Origin: Eutreptiella sp. 'Long Island Sound 2002'
Taxonomy: Eukaryota; Euglenozoa; Euglenophyceae; Eutreptiales; Eutreptiaceae
Assembly (NCBI GenBank): GCA_964036045.1
Contig: OZ038378.1
Coordinates: 176,722,341 to 176,786,340 of the forward strand
Direction of reading: 5' to 3'
DNA length: 64,000 bases
Part shown: positions 1 to 10,362 of the stretch, in pieces
Layout of the letters: every line of letters begins with the position of its first letter
Numbering within the stretch: the first letter of the stretch is position 1
Program-made: the position numbers and the translations under genes
The notes under the pieces: model-generated
Told to the model about the DNA's origin: nothing
Database searches by the model: none
Seen by the model: the letters and a program-made list of their open reading frames with translations, nothing else

Positions 1-723
1 AGTTCTAGACATTCCGCTTCATTTCACCTTCATCTTAGGGAATTTGCTCATTTTAGGACAGTTTAGGTTGATTTCCTTGTCATCTCCTCTCATTCCTCGA
101 AGATCTGTTTACGGCTTTGCCTAACTTCGTTGACGCTGATGTTTTTCTGTTCACTTAGGGGTTGCAGACTACATTTGTATTTGTTTTCCCTCTCTGTGAT
201 TGTTTCATCTCCTTCATCTCTGCTCAAATTGATTCTCAATCTTGCTGAATCTTGTGATCATCCACCAGATGCGCCAAATCTGAGGCACATGCTGCACTTT
301 TCAGAACGAGAAAAGCGGGAGTAACACGATGTAGAGTACGTGGAGGACACCGTAGCGTGCCCGCGACAGCTAAACTGTGCCAGAGCGCCGAGATGTCACT
401 CCATTTCTTGATTCTCCCACTCAATCAACCAATAAAATACCTCATTCTCAACCAGGGCATGGTTTGGTATCGATTGTCGATACGTTTACATGCTTTTTAG
501 CCCTTAACCTAATGTTTTACTGCCCGGAGGACTGTTCGTCACTCCTCATTCTGTCTCATTTCAGGTTCATCCATCCTGATTCAGTGCCAATTCAGCCCAA
601 ATCAGGTCAGATCAAGCAGATTTCGCCCCATCCAGGCTACATTTCTATTTTTTTCTGGGACTTACCCGCACTACGTTCTTCGTTGACGTAGAGACACACC
701 CCAGTGTGTTTTTGGAGGGGGAG
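1..723 (+). mobile_element. E': 3' internal end of an E-family LTR retrotransposon (truncated by window edge)
   Basis: This stretch aligns with 53353-54075, the non-coding 3' region of element E, at a constant offset of 53,352 with only scattered substitutions and one more variable patch around 95-135. It is therefore the 3' internal end of a second member of the E family, read on the plus strand. No long ORF is conserved between the two copies, so it is taken as 3' untranslated sequence. The rest of E' lies left of the window. Confidence 0.9.
714..723 (+). other. E' polypurine tract
   Basis: GGAGGGGGAG lies directly before the LTR start. This is the expected place for the plus-strand primer of reverse transcription. 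The same tract precedes the 3' LTR of E at 54066-54075. Confidence 0.8.
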
Positions 724-1257
724 TGTAAGTGCAGCTAACCCCCATCTGCTCAGATTTTCGTAGATCTGCCCCAGATTGGCTACATTTTGGTCATTTTCTC
801 TGCTTCGACGGAATCGCCGCCCCGCAGCTCAGTCTCAGGATCAGACCTATATATTTCTGATGTGCCGGATCTGATTCCGCGGTCCATTCATCGTAAATCC
901 GCCGCGTTCCGATCATTTACCCGGAATCGCCAATTGCCGCTGACGCGCGCGCGCGAGCCAGATCGGCCAAATATTTTTTCACAATCGGATTTTTATAAAT
1001 CTTTTCAGATAGATATGGACACTCAGATGTACTTAGGAATATCCGCATCAATTTTCTTCTTAGACTGGGATTTTTTGCCGGATAACAATCAGCATGGATC
1101 TTGCCTCCGTTGTCGCCGCTCTTGCCTCCGTTGGTGCCCGTGTATCCGGTTCTGCCCCCAACAGCAGCGTTCGGGTCGACTCCTCGCGTGCCTGCCCCCC
1201 TGGTCTTGCCGGCCCTGAGCCCTCCGGCACCATCCACGACCTAGGGCAGCACTTTCA
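724..1257 (+). mobile_element. E' 3' LTR (534 bp)
   Basis: It starts TGTAAGTG and ends CTTTCA, and has the same 534-bp length as both LTRs of element E (43632-44165 and 54076-54609). A TATA-like TTTTATAAA lies near 990-1000. An ATG at 1094 opens a frame that stays open to the LTR end, matching the LTR-borne start of E gag. Immediately right of the LTR the sequence becomes the pol gene of element A, so E' is inserted in A. The bases taacc at 1258-1262 would be one copy of the target duplication; the other copy is outside the window. Confidence 0.92.
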
Positions 1258-4200
1258 TAACCATTGACTGCCATCTCATCGGCAGTCATCTCTTCGAGTT
1301 CGTCTGCCTCCTCTGGACTGGCAGCGTTCTTTAGGTCTATACGTTCAATGTCACTGTCGCTGAGGCGCCACTCATCCCAAGACAAGTCGTCAGGGGAGTG
1401 ATAGTGCCTCAACTGCTTAGGTGCACACAGCAGTTCACCACCTAGACGTGGACTGCACCTGACATGGATCCTGGATCCATTTATCCTGATGATACGATAG
1501 GGTCCAAAGTAAGGGTCCTGTAGGCAGTTACGTGGCCAGGAGGGTAGGCGTGAATGGTGTACCAAAACAAGGTCACCAACCTTGAAGCTGGCAGGTCGCC
1601 GTAGGCGGTTCCGTCGGCTCTGTTCACGGTCACGAATGTGCCTCAGGTTAGTACCAGCCTGGTTAGCCAGAGACTGCTTGTGTTCCAGCCAATCTCCCAC
1701 AGGGCTCTTGAAGTCCTCAGGAAAGGGGGTTTTGAAGAACCAAGCAGGTCGTCCTCCATGGAACAGTTCGTGGGGGGTGAAACCCGTAGAAGAGCTCCGC
1801 TGTGAGTTCATGGACAGTACTGCCCAGGGCACTAGGCGTACCCAGTCCTTGGTGCGCTCCTGTTTCATCAGGATTCTTAAGTTTTGCTCCACCACACAGT
1901 TCTGTCTCTCACAGAGAGGGTTAGACGTGTGAGTATAGGGCACACCTGTGGTTACCTCCACGTTGAGGGCATTTAGCACTCGTTTGTACCACCCAGTGTC
2001 ACTGCGGATGCGTACATCTTCATCAGAGTGCACCTTCTTAGGTGCTCCATAGGGTTCGAACCATTGTTCGACCAACATTTTTACAGTCTGCTCACCTGTG
2101 ATTTTCTTATTGCAAGGGAACACACGGGTGAAGCGAGATAGACCACAGGTGACCACGAGGCAACTATCATAGCCGCCAAAGCGTGGTAGGCCGTGGATGT
2201 AATCCACGTAGAGAAGAGACTTAGCACAATAGGGTATGCGTAAGCTGGAGATCAGGCCCCTATCCCTACTGTCGCTCTGCTTGCTGGCATGGCAGCCACA
2301 AGCATCCACAATGGTCTGCATACGCGACCTCAGTTCAGTCAGGGTTAGACTAGAGTAGAAACACTCACGGAAGAAGTCCACTGAGCGATTAGCGCCAGTG
2401 TGACCAGAACTGAGATGGGACCACTGTAGGCACCCATCCAGTCGTGCCTCAGGCACAACAATTCGGTCCTCGTAGAAGAGGTACTGATTGTTTTTATACC
2501 ACTGGTGCCCGTCAATGACACGGGGTTCGAGACCAGTGCTGAGGGTTTGGAGAATTTCTTCATACTCTGACTGATAGTCGGTTAGACTCCAACCCTCCAG
2601 GATTCCAGCAGTGCGCATGGACAGGTCAAGCTGGACATCCATACGCTGGAAAGCCTCTTTGGCGAGCGCCTCAGAGCTCTCACCAATGAGCGCATCAAAG
2701 TTGTTGCGCGATATATAGTCAGACAGTTCATTCTTAATCCCGGGGATGTGATGCACTGTCAGCCTGAACTGGCTCAGGTAAGTCCACCACCGTTTTAGCT
2801 TTGCTTTTTCTGGTTGTGGGCCCTTCTGAAAAGACTTCACAGGCTCCTGGTCACACAGCCAGACAATAGGGTTAGATCCCAGAAGTCGGGATTGTGACGA
2901 TAGCACCAACATACCGGCCAGGAGTTCCTGGTCATAGGTGCTGTAGTTGGAACGCGCTTGGTTCCATTTCCAATTCCAGTGTCCCAGTGGCACCAGTCGC
3001 CACTCACTGGTAGGATAGTCATGTTTCAACGAACCATCACGGTTCAGTCCAGTAGTACGATAATGGCAGTGGGTTAGTTCAGCGGGGTTAAGCTCCTGCC
3101 ATTGGTAGATCGTACCACCCCCCCCTACATCACTGGCATCAGTGATCAGGACTATCTCGCCCTCAGGGCAAGGCACTCCCAGACAGTTGGAGGAGGCAAT
3201 CTTCTTCTTCAACTCCTGGAAACACTCTTCCTCTCTCGAGGTCCACCTCCAGGGAGTAGTTTTCTTGATCAGGTCAGTGAGGGGTGCAGAGGAGTACGTA
3301 AAATTGTGGATGTGACGCCGATAGAAATTACAGGCGCCCACAAAACTCCTCACATCGTGTAGACCCTTCTTAGGGTCATCGCAATTCTGCATGTCCTGTA
3401 GGGGCTGCATCTTAGACGCGGCTGGTTTCCACCAGCCATACCCCACGTCGAAACCCAAATACTCCATCTCCTCTTTCATAAACTCGCATTTTTCGAGTTT
3501 GATTCGGAGATGGTTTTCTTGACAGACAATGAAAAATTCACGGAGGAGAAGGACGTGGTCCTCTTTGGTATTAGTACCCAAACTCACGTCGTCGATGTGA
3601 GCCTCCATTTCTGCACCCCGAGAAATCAACCGTTGTACTAGAGGCCTGCGCCTCAGTATGTACAAAATTTTGTTCATAAGCTCCTGGAAGAGCGCTGGGG
3701 CATTAGCCACCCCGAAAGGCATAACCTTCTACTTGAAGACACGACCCTTAGGGGTTATAAAGGCAAGCAGCTCCTGAGCTGCGGCGGTTAGGTCACCCTG
3801 CCAGAAACCAGAGCGTTTGTCCATTTTGGTCTTATACCTGCATGTGGCAATACGCTCCAGGGTGTTTTCCATGTTAGGAATACTCTGTGAGTGGTTCTGG
3901 GTTTTCTTGTTGACCTCACCATAGTCTACAACAAGACGTAGGGCAGTCGACCCTGGTTTAGCAACAAGGAAACAGGGACTGCAGTGATGGGGATAGTCCC
4001 CGTGTTTATACTCTTCAACGAGGCCAGCATCAATGCATTCTTGGATCTGGCGCTCGATTTCTTCAACCTGTTCCTGTGGAGCAGGATAGTAACGACGCCT
4101 CACTCGCGTCTTCTCGAATTCTGGTTTCAATTTCAGGTCCATCTGGACCAGTTTTTTACAAGAAAGGGGAGGCGGCAAGGCGCCGAACACCTCCTCATAG

Positions 4201-5834
4201 GTTACCAGCAGTTTCTTCAGGCGGGGGTCAAGGTTAAGACTCTCGAGTTTCTGAAGGAAATCCTCCTCAGCATGGAGGTTGCTTTTTCCATGTTCTTTCT
4301 TTTTATGCCGATCAGCAGTTTCGGCAGGCACAGTACCATCGTCCCACTCAGGGGGACGTTGCTGCCCATAGTGTAGAGAATACACTAGAGGTATCTCAGG
4401 ATCAGGCAGCGTATAGGACTCATCGTCCTCCTCAGACCAGATGGAGTATTTCCAGGTCTGTCTGAGGTATTGCAGCCGTTCTTGGCGTTCAATACCTTCG
4501 GCCTTCAGGTACAACAGCCGCCGGAGTTCTTGAGTGTCATGCTCAGACAATGGCATGTTATTAGCAGCAGGCCGCGCCAGAGCATCAGCACTCCGGGCCA
4601 CGGGTTCACCTGTGTGCATAGGCTGCATGTGTAGCACTGGCTTCCCAACAGGGGAAGCGGGTTCAGAGGTTGACTCTAGATCTACCTCCTCTAGCAACAG
4701 TTGGGCTAGGAAAGCACTATGTTTTAGATCAACACAGCTGGGATCAACAGAGGGTATAGTGCTGGCGATCTCAGACAGTTGGTCGTCAGCATCCTCTTTC
4801 ACAGCTGCAGGTTCCAGATAGTCATCAGGAGACTCACACCCTGTAAGTGTGGCAGATAGGTGCTCAGGAGATCGATTTTTGAGATCATAAAGGGTCAGGC
4901 CACGATTTTCGGCCATGACCTCTTTTAGTAGCACCTGGTCTAGGTCACACAGGGGTACAGGATTGAGAGATCCATCGATGATGGACAGGAAACTGGCCCA
5001 CTCAGGGGCCTGCATAGCTGTGTCTGAGTCCTCATGCACATAGATGGGGCCGTCGAGGAGTTGCACTCTTCCCACGGTCATTCGGTCTAGCATACGGCGC
5101 CAGTAAGCATGTTCACCAGAGCAACCCCAGTCAGGGGTGCACATAACAACCCTTCCTCCCTCATAAGCGATCTTGGTTAGAACCTTCGCGAGCAGGGAGA
5201 AGGGAGGGTTAGCATACGCTAGGCCCATTGCTTTCCAGAAGAAACAGAAAGCATTGTTCAGTTGTTTCGAGCAGTACAACTGCATGATGTGCTGTTGTTG
5301 GCTCGCAAACAATTCCACCCCGATCTCATCCAGGTTTACCTGAAGGGCCGCCAGTCCATTTTCAAGAACGTGACGGGCCAGTTGATAGTTTTCAGTACGA
5401 TAGTTCGTCTTGGCTGCGTAGCGTAGCCCAGACTCTTTTCGTCCTGACAGCTCCAAAGGAACGGAGAACAGCCCACTGCCAAAGTCGCAGTGCAAAGAAT
5501 AGGGACGCTGTAGGGACAGCATTTTTACCTGGGGGTTTCTTCGTAGAAAATCGGTGCCAATGACGATGTCAAAGGCGTCAGTGTCCAACACTCTGCAGTG
5601 TTGGGTCACGGTTTCGTCGCCCAGACATATAGTCACATCGACCCCCCCCAAAGAATGGATGGTACGCCCATCCCCTACTCTTATGCCCACTGTCTTAGTT
5701 TTCCTGAAAGTCTTAAGCAGGCGCCGGGCCACTATGGAAAGTGTTGCACCGGTATCAAGCACCGCTCGAAAAACCTGATCCCCGATTTTCACGAGGATCC
5801 AGAAAACCAAGTCCTCCTCTTCGGAGCCGCCCCC
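1258..5834 (-). pseudogene. pol: Element A pol: protease, Dam-like domain, RT, RNase H, integrase
   Basis: One frame runs from the gag stop to the E' insertion, broken by a single TAG at 3729-3731. Element B has Trp at that place (VFK-W-KVMPFG), so this looks like a TGG to TAG change. In order: aspartic protease with DTGA (about residue 19 after the stop); a domain with VELFAS and, about 37 residues on, ANPPF, closing with IIDGSL (4965-5325); RT with HIDD in place of YxDD (near 3590-3605); RNase H with TDAS; a His/Cys integrase finger; and the DDE triad (YVDY near 2205, HSDED near 2025, CERQ near 1910). The reading frame ends at the E' LTR just before the expected chromodomain. There is no ATG at the start of this frame, so it was probably made as a gag-pol readthrough product. 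Confidence 0.9.
4965..5325 (-). other. Dam-like methyltransferase-type domain in element A pol
   Basis: It lies between protease and RT. Visible landmarks are VELFAS, then ANPPFSLLAKVLTKI, a hydrophobic strand VVMCTPDW, an aromatic YW, and a closing FLSIIDGSL. The order FAS / NPPF / hydrophobic strand-P-x-W resembles phage-type DNA N6-adenine methyltransferases and the methyltransferase-like domain of DIRS elements. NPPF corresponds to motif IV of amino-methyltransferases. The identification is by motif only. Confidence 0.6.
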
Positions 5835-5837
5835 CTA
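5835..5837 (-). promoter_or_regulatory. Element A gag TAG, candidate readthrough stop
   Basis: The sense strand reads GAG GAA TAG GGG GGC GGC. Pol continues in the same frame with no ATG, so pol expression would need suppression of this stop. UAG followed by G is a known permissive context (murine leukaemia virus uses UAG GG). Function is inferred. Confidence 0.65.
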
Positions 5838-8024
5838 TTCCTCATCAGGGAATTTCACATCCACCCCTGCAGCCATGAGGGACTTGGCGATCCAGGCCAA
5901 GCGCCTCTTCTTGGAATTATTCCCCTCAGGGGTAGCGTTATCCCCTTTGGGGCGTTTCTTGGGGTCACCTGCGGGAGCGGGTGTAGCAGCAGGAGTGGGT
6001 GTTGCAACGGGCGCTGATGAGCGCCTCTGGGGGTTAGGGGGTTCAGTTTTGCCACCCCCCTTGCCACCTCCTTTACCTTTATCCCCATTCGGGGGATTTC
6101 TGGCGGGCGTCTGGGTCTTCTGGCGCTCCGCCTCCTGACGCTTGAGTTTGTCACTCTCGCGTTTCTTGATGTGGCATTCGTCCTCGTAGTGACGACGTTT
6201 GCCACAGTAACCACAGGTGATGGTACACCTGAAATGGTCCTGATGGGTCACCTGTTTCCCATCTTTGGTGTGCTGCTGACGTTTCATTTGCAGCATACAG
6301 CCACTGCGGAGATCGCAGTCAGAGGCATGACAAGGTCCCCCCTTGTCATTGACAGGTCGGCAGTAGAACAGGGGGGGTGTGCCTGCATCAGGTTGAACCT
6401 CGTTCATGGCACGTAGGTTGCCCCTCCCTTTACCACCTCCCTGGTTGGTGTTAGTGGGATTTTTATGCCCCTTCCCTTCGCCACGTTCGGGGGTAGGGTT
6501 ACCACCTCGTCCCGAATGCTTCTTGAGGAATTTCTCCATGTGGGAGTCATTCTCTCTCTCAAGAGCTAGCTCAATCAAGAGATCCACCAGTTCATCGTAC
6601 GAGTGGGTCCTGCTCTTCCTCTCAGAGGTGGAGCGGCAATCATCCCACGTACGCTGGGGAATCTTACTCATGAGCCACAGGTGGGGCTCAGTGGCTCCGT
6701 AGGAGCCCACGTTCATCCTCGAAAACAAGTACTCCAAGTCGCACACATACTCAGAAATTCGCGCAGCGGATGGAAACTCCGGGAGCATAGGTAGCTCCTC
6801 GATCTGTGTGCGTACGCTGAGGTCAGTCTCATAGACTGGGAATGTTTTCTCTAACCTCAGGAGTACCTCTGCCCAGGTAGAACAGGTTTTCACAATCTGT
6901 TTGACCTGTTTTTGCAAAAATTTCTTTTTGCATGAGCGTTTTAGCAGTGAACATTTGGTGGCCACATCCACATGGGATTGGCCAGTCAACAAAAGGAACT
7001 CTGCAAATTCTTCTGCCCATTCAGGCAGATTTTTGGGGTCAAACTCCGGCAGTTCCAGCTGGATGTTCGCCTGGGCAATTGGTCTGCCCGTCTTCCCACC
7101 CCCCGGAGTTAGGCCTGAAGGCGACACGCCGGCAAGAGGGGCCAGGGCTGACAGCCCTCTTCTCTCACTCTCTGTGACAGGCACGTCCTGTAGATCAGCC
7201 ATAGGCACTGTCCTGGCACGGGGGTGAAAGGGGCTGGGGCAGGTGACCTTAGGCAACAGCCTTGAGACCCTTGATCTCTTGAGATCTTCGGCCAGGGTAC
7301 TCAGCCCTGGAGAGAGAGAGGGCAACTCTGGCTTGGGTAAGGGTTCTGCAATACCCAGCTTTGCCTTAATGGCCTCCGATAGGGCCGTCACATCTGGATC
7401 TTCTGATCCAGACAGGAGTTTGGCCAACAGCTCGGCCGTGTGATCCAGGGCTCCGTAGGATGGCCTTGGATGATGTTGTTCTTCGACTCGTGTTGGGCCC
7501 ACTTCGGGAGCCCTTGGGGTTGGATAACATGGTCTTGGATACTCAGGTCTTGTTCGTCTTGGCAGGGATGCAGTGGACGGAGGACCAGAGTGCGCGTAGG
7601 ACCCTAGGTCTGTACGTGGTCTGGATCCATGTACGGCCAATGGCTCCTCTCCATCTTCCCCACGGATGGATTTGTAGTACTCCGCATGTAGGATGTACTC
7701 ATCCATCTTTTTCTTCAGCTCCTCATACTCCTCAGGTCCTTCAATGGCAGTTGAGGATGAAGCTGGACAATTGGATCTTGATACTGAAGCAGCCACACGT
7801 CTGTGGAGGTGACTGAAGCTGTCTCCACCGTGTGCTGCTAAGGCCTCGGTGGTAAGGCCTTTATTCTCTTCCGCCCTTCTGCGTTCTGGATCTCCTTGGG
7901 ACCCAGATGCGCCACTGAGATGATGTGGAGCTCGGTACGGTGGTTCACTCATTGGGTGGGCCATGCTGCCCATTTGCACTTGGACAGTTCGGATGGGCCA
8001 GGTCCTGACGCTTGGCGTGGACAT
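5835..8024 (-). CDS. gag: Element A gag (capsid-nucleocapsid polyprotein)
   Basis: An intact frame of 729 codons encodes the structural polyprotein that packages element RNA. The first part is Pro/Arg/Ser-rich and low in predicted structure. The middle (about residues 320-500) is the capsid-like region, from LPEFDPKNLPEWAEEF onward, and aligns with the same region of element B. The C-terminal part has an upstream Cys/His cluster, then a CCHC zinc knuckle CGYCGKRRHYEDEC (near 6170-6217), then Lys/Gly-rich RNA-binding sequence. The start at 8024 is the first long-frame start after the primer binding site. The frame ends in TAG at 5835-5837, followed in the same frame by pol. Confidence 0.88.
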   Translation of the reverse strand: MSTPSVRTWPIRTVQVQMGSMAHPMSEPPYRAPHHLSGASGSQGDPERRRAEENKGLTTEALAAHGGDSFSHLHRRVAASVSRSNCPASSSTAIEGPEEYEELKKKMDEYILHAEYYKSIRGEDGEEPLAVHGSRPRTDLGSYAHSGPPSTASLPRRTRPEYPRPCYPTPRAPEVGPTRVEEQHHPRPSYGALDHTAELLAKLLSGSEDPDVTALSEAIKAKLGIAEPLPKPELPSLSPGLSTLAEDLKRSRVSRLLPKVTCPSPFHPRARTVPMADLQDVPVTESERRGLSALAPLAGVSPSGLTPGGGKTGRPIAQANIQLELPEFDPKNLPEWAEEFAEFLLLTGQSHVDVATKCSLLKRSCKKKFLQKQVKQIVKTCSTWAEVLLRLEKTFPVYETDLSVRTQIEELPMLPEFPSAARISEYVCDLEYLFSRMNVGSYGATEPHLWLMSKIPQRTWDDCRSTSERKSRTHSYDELVDLLIELALERENDSHMEKFLKKHSGRGGNPTPERGEGKGHKNPTNTNQGGGKGRGNLRAMNEVQPDAGTPPLFYCRPVNDKGGPCHASDCDLRSGCMLQMKRQQHTKDGKQVTHQDHFRCTITCGYCGKRRHYEDECHIKKRESDKLKRQEAERQKTQTPARNPPNGDKGKGGGKGGGKTEPPNPQRRSSAPVATPTPAATPAPAGDPKKRPKGDNATPEGNNSKKRRLAWIAKSLMAAGVDVKFPDEE

Positions 8025-8093
8025 GATGAACTTGTTGTTGAGCTTTTGTGCTGCACTTCTTCTCAGGGTCGGTTCAAAAAGTCACAAGGGACT

Positions 8094-8105
8094 GTCTCTG
8101 CTACC
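8094..8105 (-). other. Element A primer binding site
   Basis: The sense strand reads GGTAGCAGAGAC directly after the LTR, one base short of the usual leading T (C here). It matches the PBS of element B (TGGTAGCAGAGG) and is complementary to a tRNA ending CTCTGCTACCA, of the initiator-Met type. Confidence 0.7.
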
Positions 8106-8814
8106 GGAAAGATGTCCTTGAATTATGCCCTAGATATTTTGATGTATTCCTGCAGGTTTTGTAGTTGAAAACCCCAACCAAAGCAGCAAGTAGAGCAAGG
8201 ACAGGATGTGGATCGAATCAATGATTGGTTTTGGAATCCAGTGTAACACAGAAGGGCTGCAGATAGACAAAGCAGGTTTATGCACAAAGATTCAATCACA
8301 AATGGATAAAACAAAAGATTTTATATGAAAATTGGTCTGACTCCTGCCTCAGAGATAGCATTAGGCACTTCATGTGCACTCTTTTGGGTGTAATGGTGCT
8401 GGTTAGGAATGTGGGGCATAGATGTCAGGACCACACAGAAAATGACTTGGCCAAGCAACTGAATTCAGAAACAGTTACAAAGTAGGACCACAATAAGTGG
8501 TAGAAACAATTGAGTATAGGGGTCTTGGGGTGGGAGACAACTAGGCTTAACCTCCAAGGTCAACAAGCATGAAATGCCTGTTTTTTTTTGGTATGTCCTC
8601 CATGAAGGAAGGTACCTCCGCTCAGTTGAGTGGTAGGGGTGAACTTCATGGGGGGCTAGGGTCACAACCCTAGTTACCTTGAGAAGGTGTACTTTAGGCA
8701 ACAAAAGAGTGATAAAAACACTTAAGTTTGTCTTGGCATCAACAAAGGGCTTTAAGGGGGGCTTAGCCTGGATCAAGCCCTCCAAGAAAGACATGGCAGT
8801 GACTTTTTCTTACT
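8106..8814 (-). mobile_element. Element A 5' LTR (about 709 bp)
   Basis: On the sense strand it begins AGTAAGAAAAAG, identical to the start of the B LTR, and ends near CTTTCC against the primer binding site. The partner LTR is outside the window, so the inner boundary rests on the PBS. The termini are AG...C/T rather than TG...CA. The flank cgtat at 8815-8819 is the likely right target duplication. Confidence 0.75.
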
Positions 8815-9195
8815 CGTATTTAGATCGATCGACGACGTTTCTCTATCTTTGATCCCCTTGGTCCATGTTGTAGATCAAGAGGAGACCGGATATGGCGTAG
8901 GGCACCGATTATCAGTGTCCTCACCCCTTCTTTGGGGCGTGGGGGACGCCTACGACTTGTGTGGGGCCTCCATGTGTCCTTGGGACATGGGGGGGGGGGT
9001 TGGAGCCCATTGCGGTCCTCCCGTCCTCTCTTCAATGACTTCCGAGCGGATACAACGCTCTGAGAAGGGGGGTGAAGCCGGTTCGGACCCCCGTGGCCAT
9101 CTTTGGGTCACTTGGGGTGTGTATCTATGTGCCGGCAAGCCGCCATTGGCTGATATCATACTCTCCCATCCACCTGACCTAACCCGATGTGATAG
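8815..9195 (+). mobile_element. D' (left piece): 3' internal tail, polypurine tract and start of 3' LTR
   Basis: The sequence is homologous to the reverse complement of 29270-29640, the 3' end of element D, but is visibly more diverged. The internal tail runs 8815-9061, the polypurine tract GAGAAGGGGGG is 9062-9072, and the LTR begins TGAAGCCGG at 9073. The LTR is interrupted after gatag (9191-9195) by element B and resumes at 58364 after the second gatag. Left of 8815 D' is interrupted by element A. Confidence 0.85.
9191..9195 (+). repeat. Target-site duplication of element B (left copy, gatag)
   Basis: The 5-bp gatag is repeated at 58359-58363. The uninterrupted order of flanking sequence is confirmed by the D LTR copies near 29,260-29,280 and 40,110-40,130, which have gatag only once. 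Confidence 0.92.
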
Positions 9196-9982
9196 AGTAA
9201 GAAAAAGTGCTTTTCCATTGCTTTGAGGCATACTCTAGTTGTATTAGAGATGCACTGAGCATCCATGCATTTTTATCTTAGTATTGGTCCCACCAAAAGT
9301 GGTGATAACACATTTTGACCTATGGAACCAAACACCCAATCAGGATATGGAGTGGACCCCTCAATCCCCTTTCAATCTGAAGCAAGTCATCTTGTCCTGA
9401 GTTGACTGAGAACTGACATATCCAAAGTAGAGCCTATGAATTTATCTATGTTTTTCCATGAATTCTTAGCTATCCTAGTGGTATGCACCCTAGGGGGCTG
9501 GGGACCTCTTTTTGAGAGGTCCTGGGTTCAATTCCTGGTCAGCCTAGCTAAGTAGGAAGATCCCATGTGACATGGCAGTGACCTCATCGCCACATGCCCT
9601 GCCACCTCAGCACATATGGGACCCAAAACAAAGAGTGCACATCTCCTGAGATGGCACTATGGAGAGAGAGTGACCATGGGGCAGTTTTCTAACTCTTTTC
9701 CCAAAACATTTCAGCTATCTTTGTGAATATGCATTCATTTCTGACCTGAGTTGCAGTTTCTGTGAATGTCCAATCATCTTTCACTGTCTACACTGCAGCC
9801 CTTCATGCTTTGATCCTGATTCTCTTCTCCTTGCACACTACTGGCTTGGGTTATCCTGGATTGACTCTATTTCTGCAAACAAAAGGTTTTCATCTTCCAA
9901 AACAAACAGCAGGAAACCCTACAGCAACAGTAAGCAGCAGGAGAAGCAAAAACACAGTGCTGAAACCACTATAAACTTTTCT
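9196..9982 (+). mobile_element. Element B 5' LTR (787 bp)
   Basis: It matches 57572-58358 at equal length, with about 9 differences seen by eye (1.1%). It begins AGTAAG and ends CTTTTCT, so it lacks the usual TG...CA ends. It contains a tRNA-like block with a B-box (9467-9549). Confidence 0.92.
9467..9549 (+). other. tRNA-like block with A-box/B-box-like sequences inside B LTR
   Basis: TAGCTATCCTAGTGG resembles a tRNA D-arm/A-box, and GGTTCAATTCC (9525-9535) fits the pol III B-box. Between them is a perfect six-pair hairpin (GACCTC...GAGGTC, 9503-9521). The T-arm and following TCAG resemble tRNA-Glu/Asp, but the acceptor stem does not close, so this is not a working tRNA gene. The right LTR has the same block at 57843-57925. 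Confidence 0.45.
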
Positions 9983-9993
9983 GGTAGCAGAGG
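9982..9993 (+). other. Element B primer binding site
   Basis: TGGTAGCAGAGG sits at the LTR edge (its first T is shared with the LTR end). It is complementary to the 3' end of an initiator-Met-type tRNA. Confidence 0.82.
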
Positions 9994-10081
9994 CAGCCTG
10001 TCTCTGCGCACCGGCAGCAACCCCGTGCCGTACATCCAGTGCGCCGAGTACGGGCAAATGTAAGCAGAAGGGTGAAAGAAG

Positions 10082-10362
10082 ATGGACCCAAGAAAGGAGG
10101 ACGCCGACGCGAAGACAGCGCCAGCGCCTGAGGCGCCGGCAAGGGCAGCGCCTGGCGCTGTACCTTCGGCGGAGCCCTTACATGGGCCAGTGGATGCGGC
10201 TGAGGACTCCCTGGATGGACTCCAGACGGCCTTCGGGGCCCTGTCTGTCGAGGAGGTGGTCACCACTCAGCCTGTGAAGAGGAAGAGAGAGAGCGAGAAG
10301 AATGCTCGAGAAGGAGCAGACGAAGGAGAGGAGCAAGGGCAAGACCTGACGAGTGTCCCTAC
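10082..10362 (+). pseudogene. gag: Element B gag, N-terminal piece (interrupted by C)
   Basis: Starts at the ATG about 90 bases after the PBS. It encodes an Ala/Pro-rich, acidic N-terminus that I do not recognise as a domain. The frame is cut at 10362 by element C and resumes after the right cctac at 23983: taking out C plus one TSD gives an uninterrupted codon series into the next piece. Codons visible between 10363 and 10372 belong to the C LTR, not to gag. Confidence 0.85.
10358..10362 (+). repeat. Target-site duplication of element C (left copy, cctac)
   Basis: Perfect 5-bp repeat with 23978-23982, flanking the TG...CA ends of element C. Confidence 0.95.

Larger units (their letters stand above)
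1258..8814 (-). mobile_element. Element A: Ty3/gypsy-type LTR retrotransposon (3' end cut off by E')
   Basis: Minus-strand element with, in sense order: 5' LTR (8106-8814), primer binding site, gag, an in-frame TAG, and pol (protease, Dam-like domain, RT, RNase H, integrase). Its chromodomain region and 3' LTR lie beyond E' and outside the window. It is related to element B throughout (same gag zinc knuckle, same HIDD RT motif) but clearly diverged. It sits in the 3' tail of D': the right flank 8815 onward resumes D' sequence that matches the reverse complement of about 29,640. Confidence 0.88.

Noticed and set aside
693-709. Hairpin ACACAC-CCCA-GTGTGT followed by T-run before the E' polypurine tract (also at 54045-54061)
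   Set aside because: It looks like a bacterial terminator, but the context is a eukaryotic retroelement; a role is possible but not supported.
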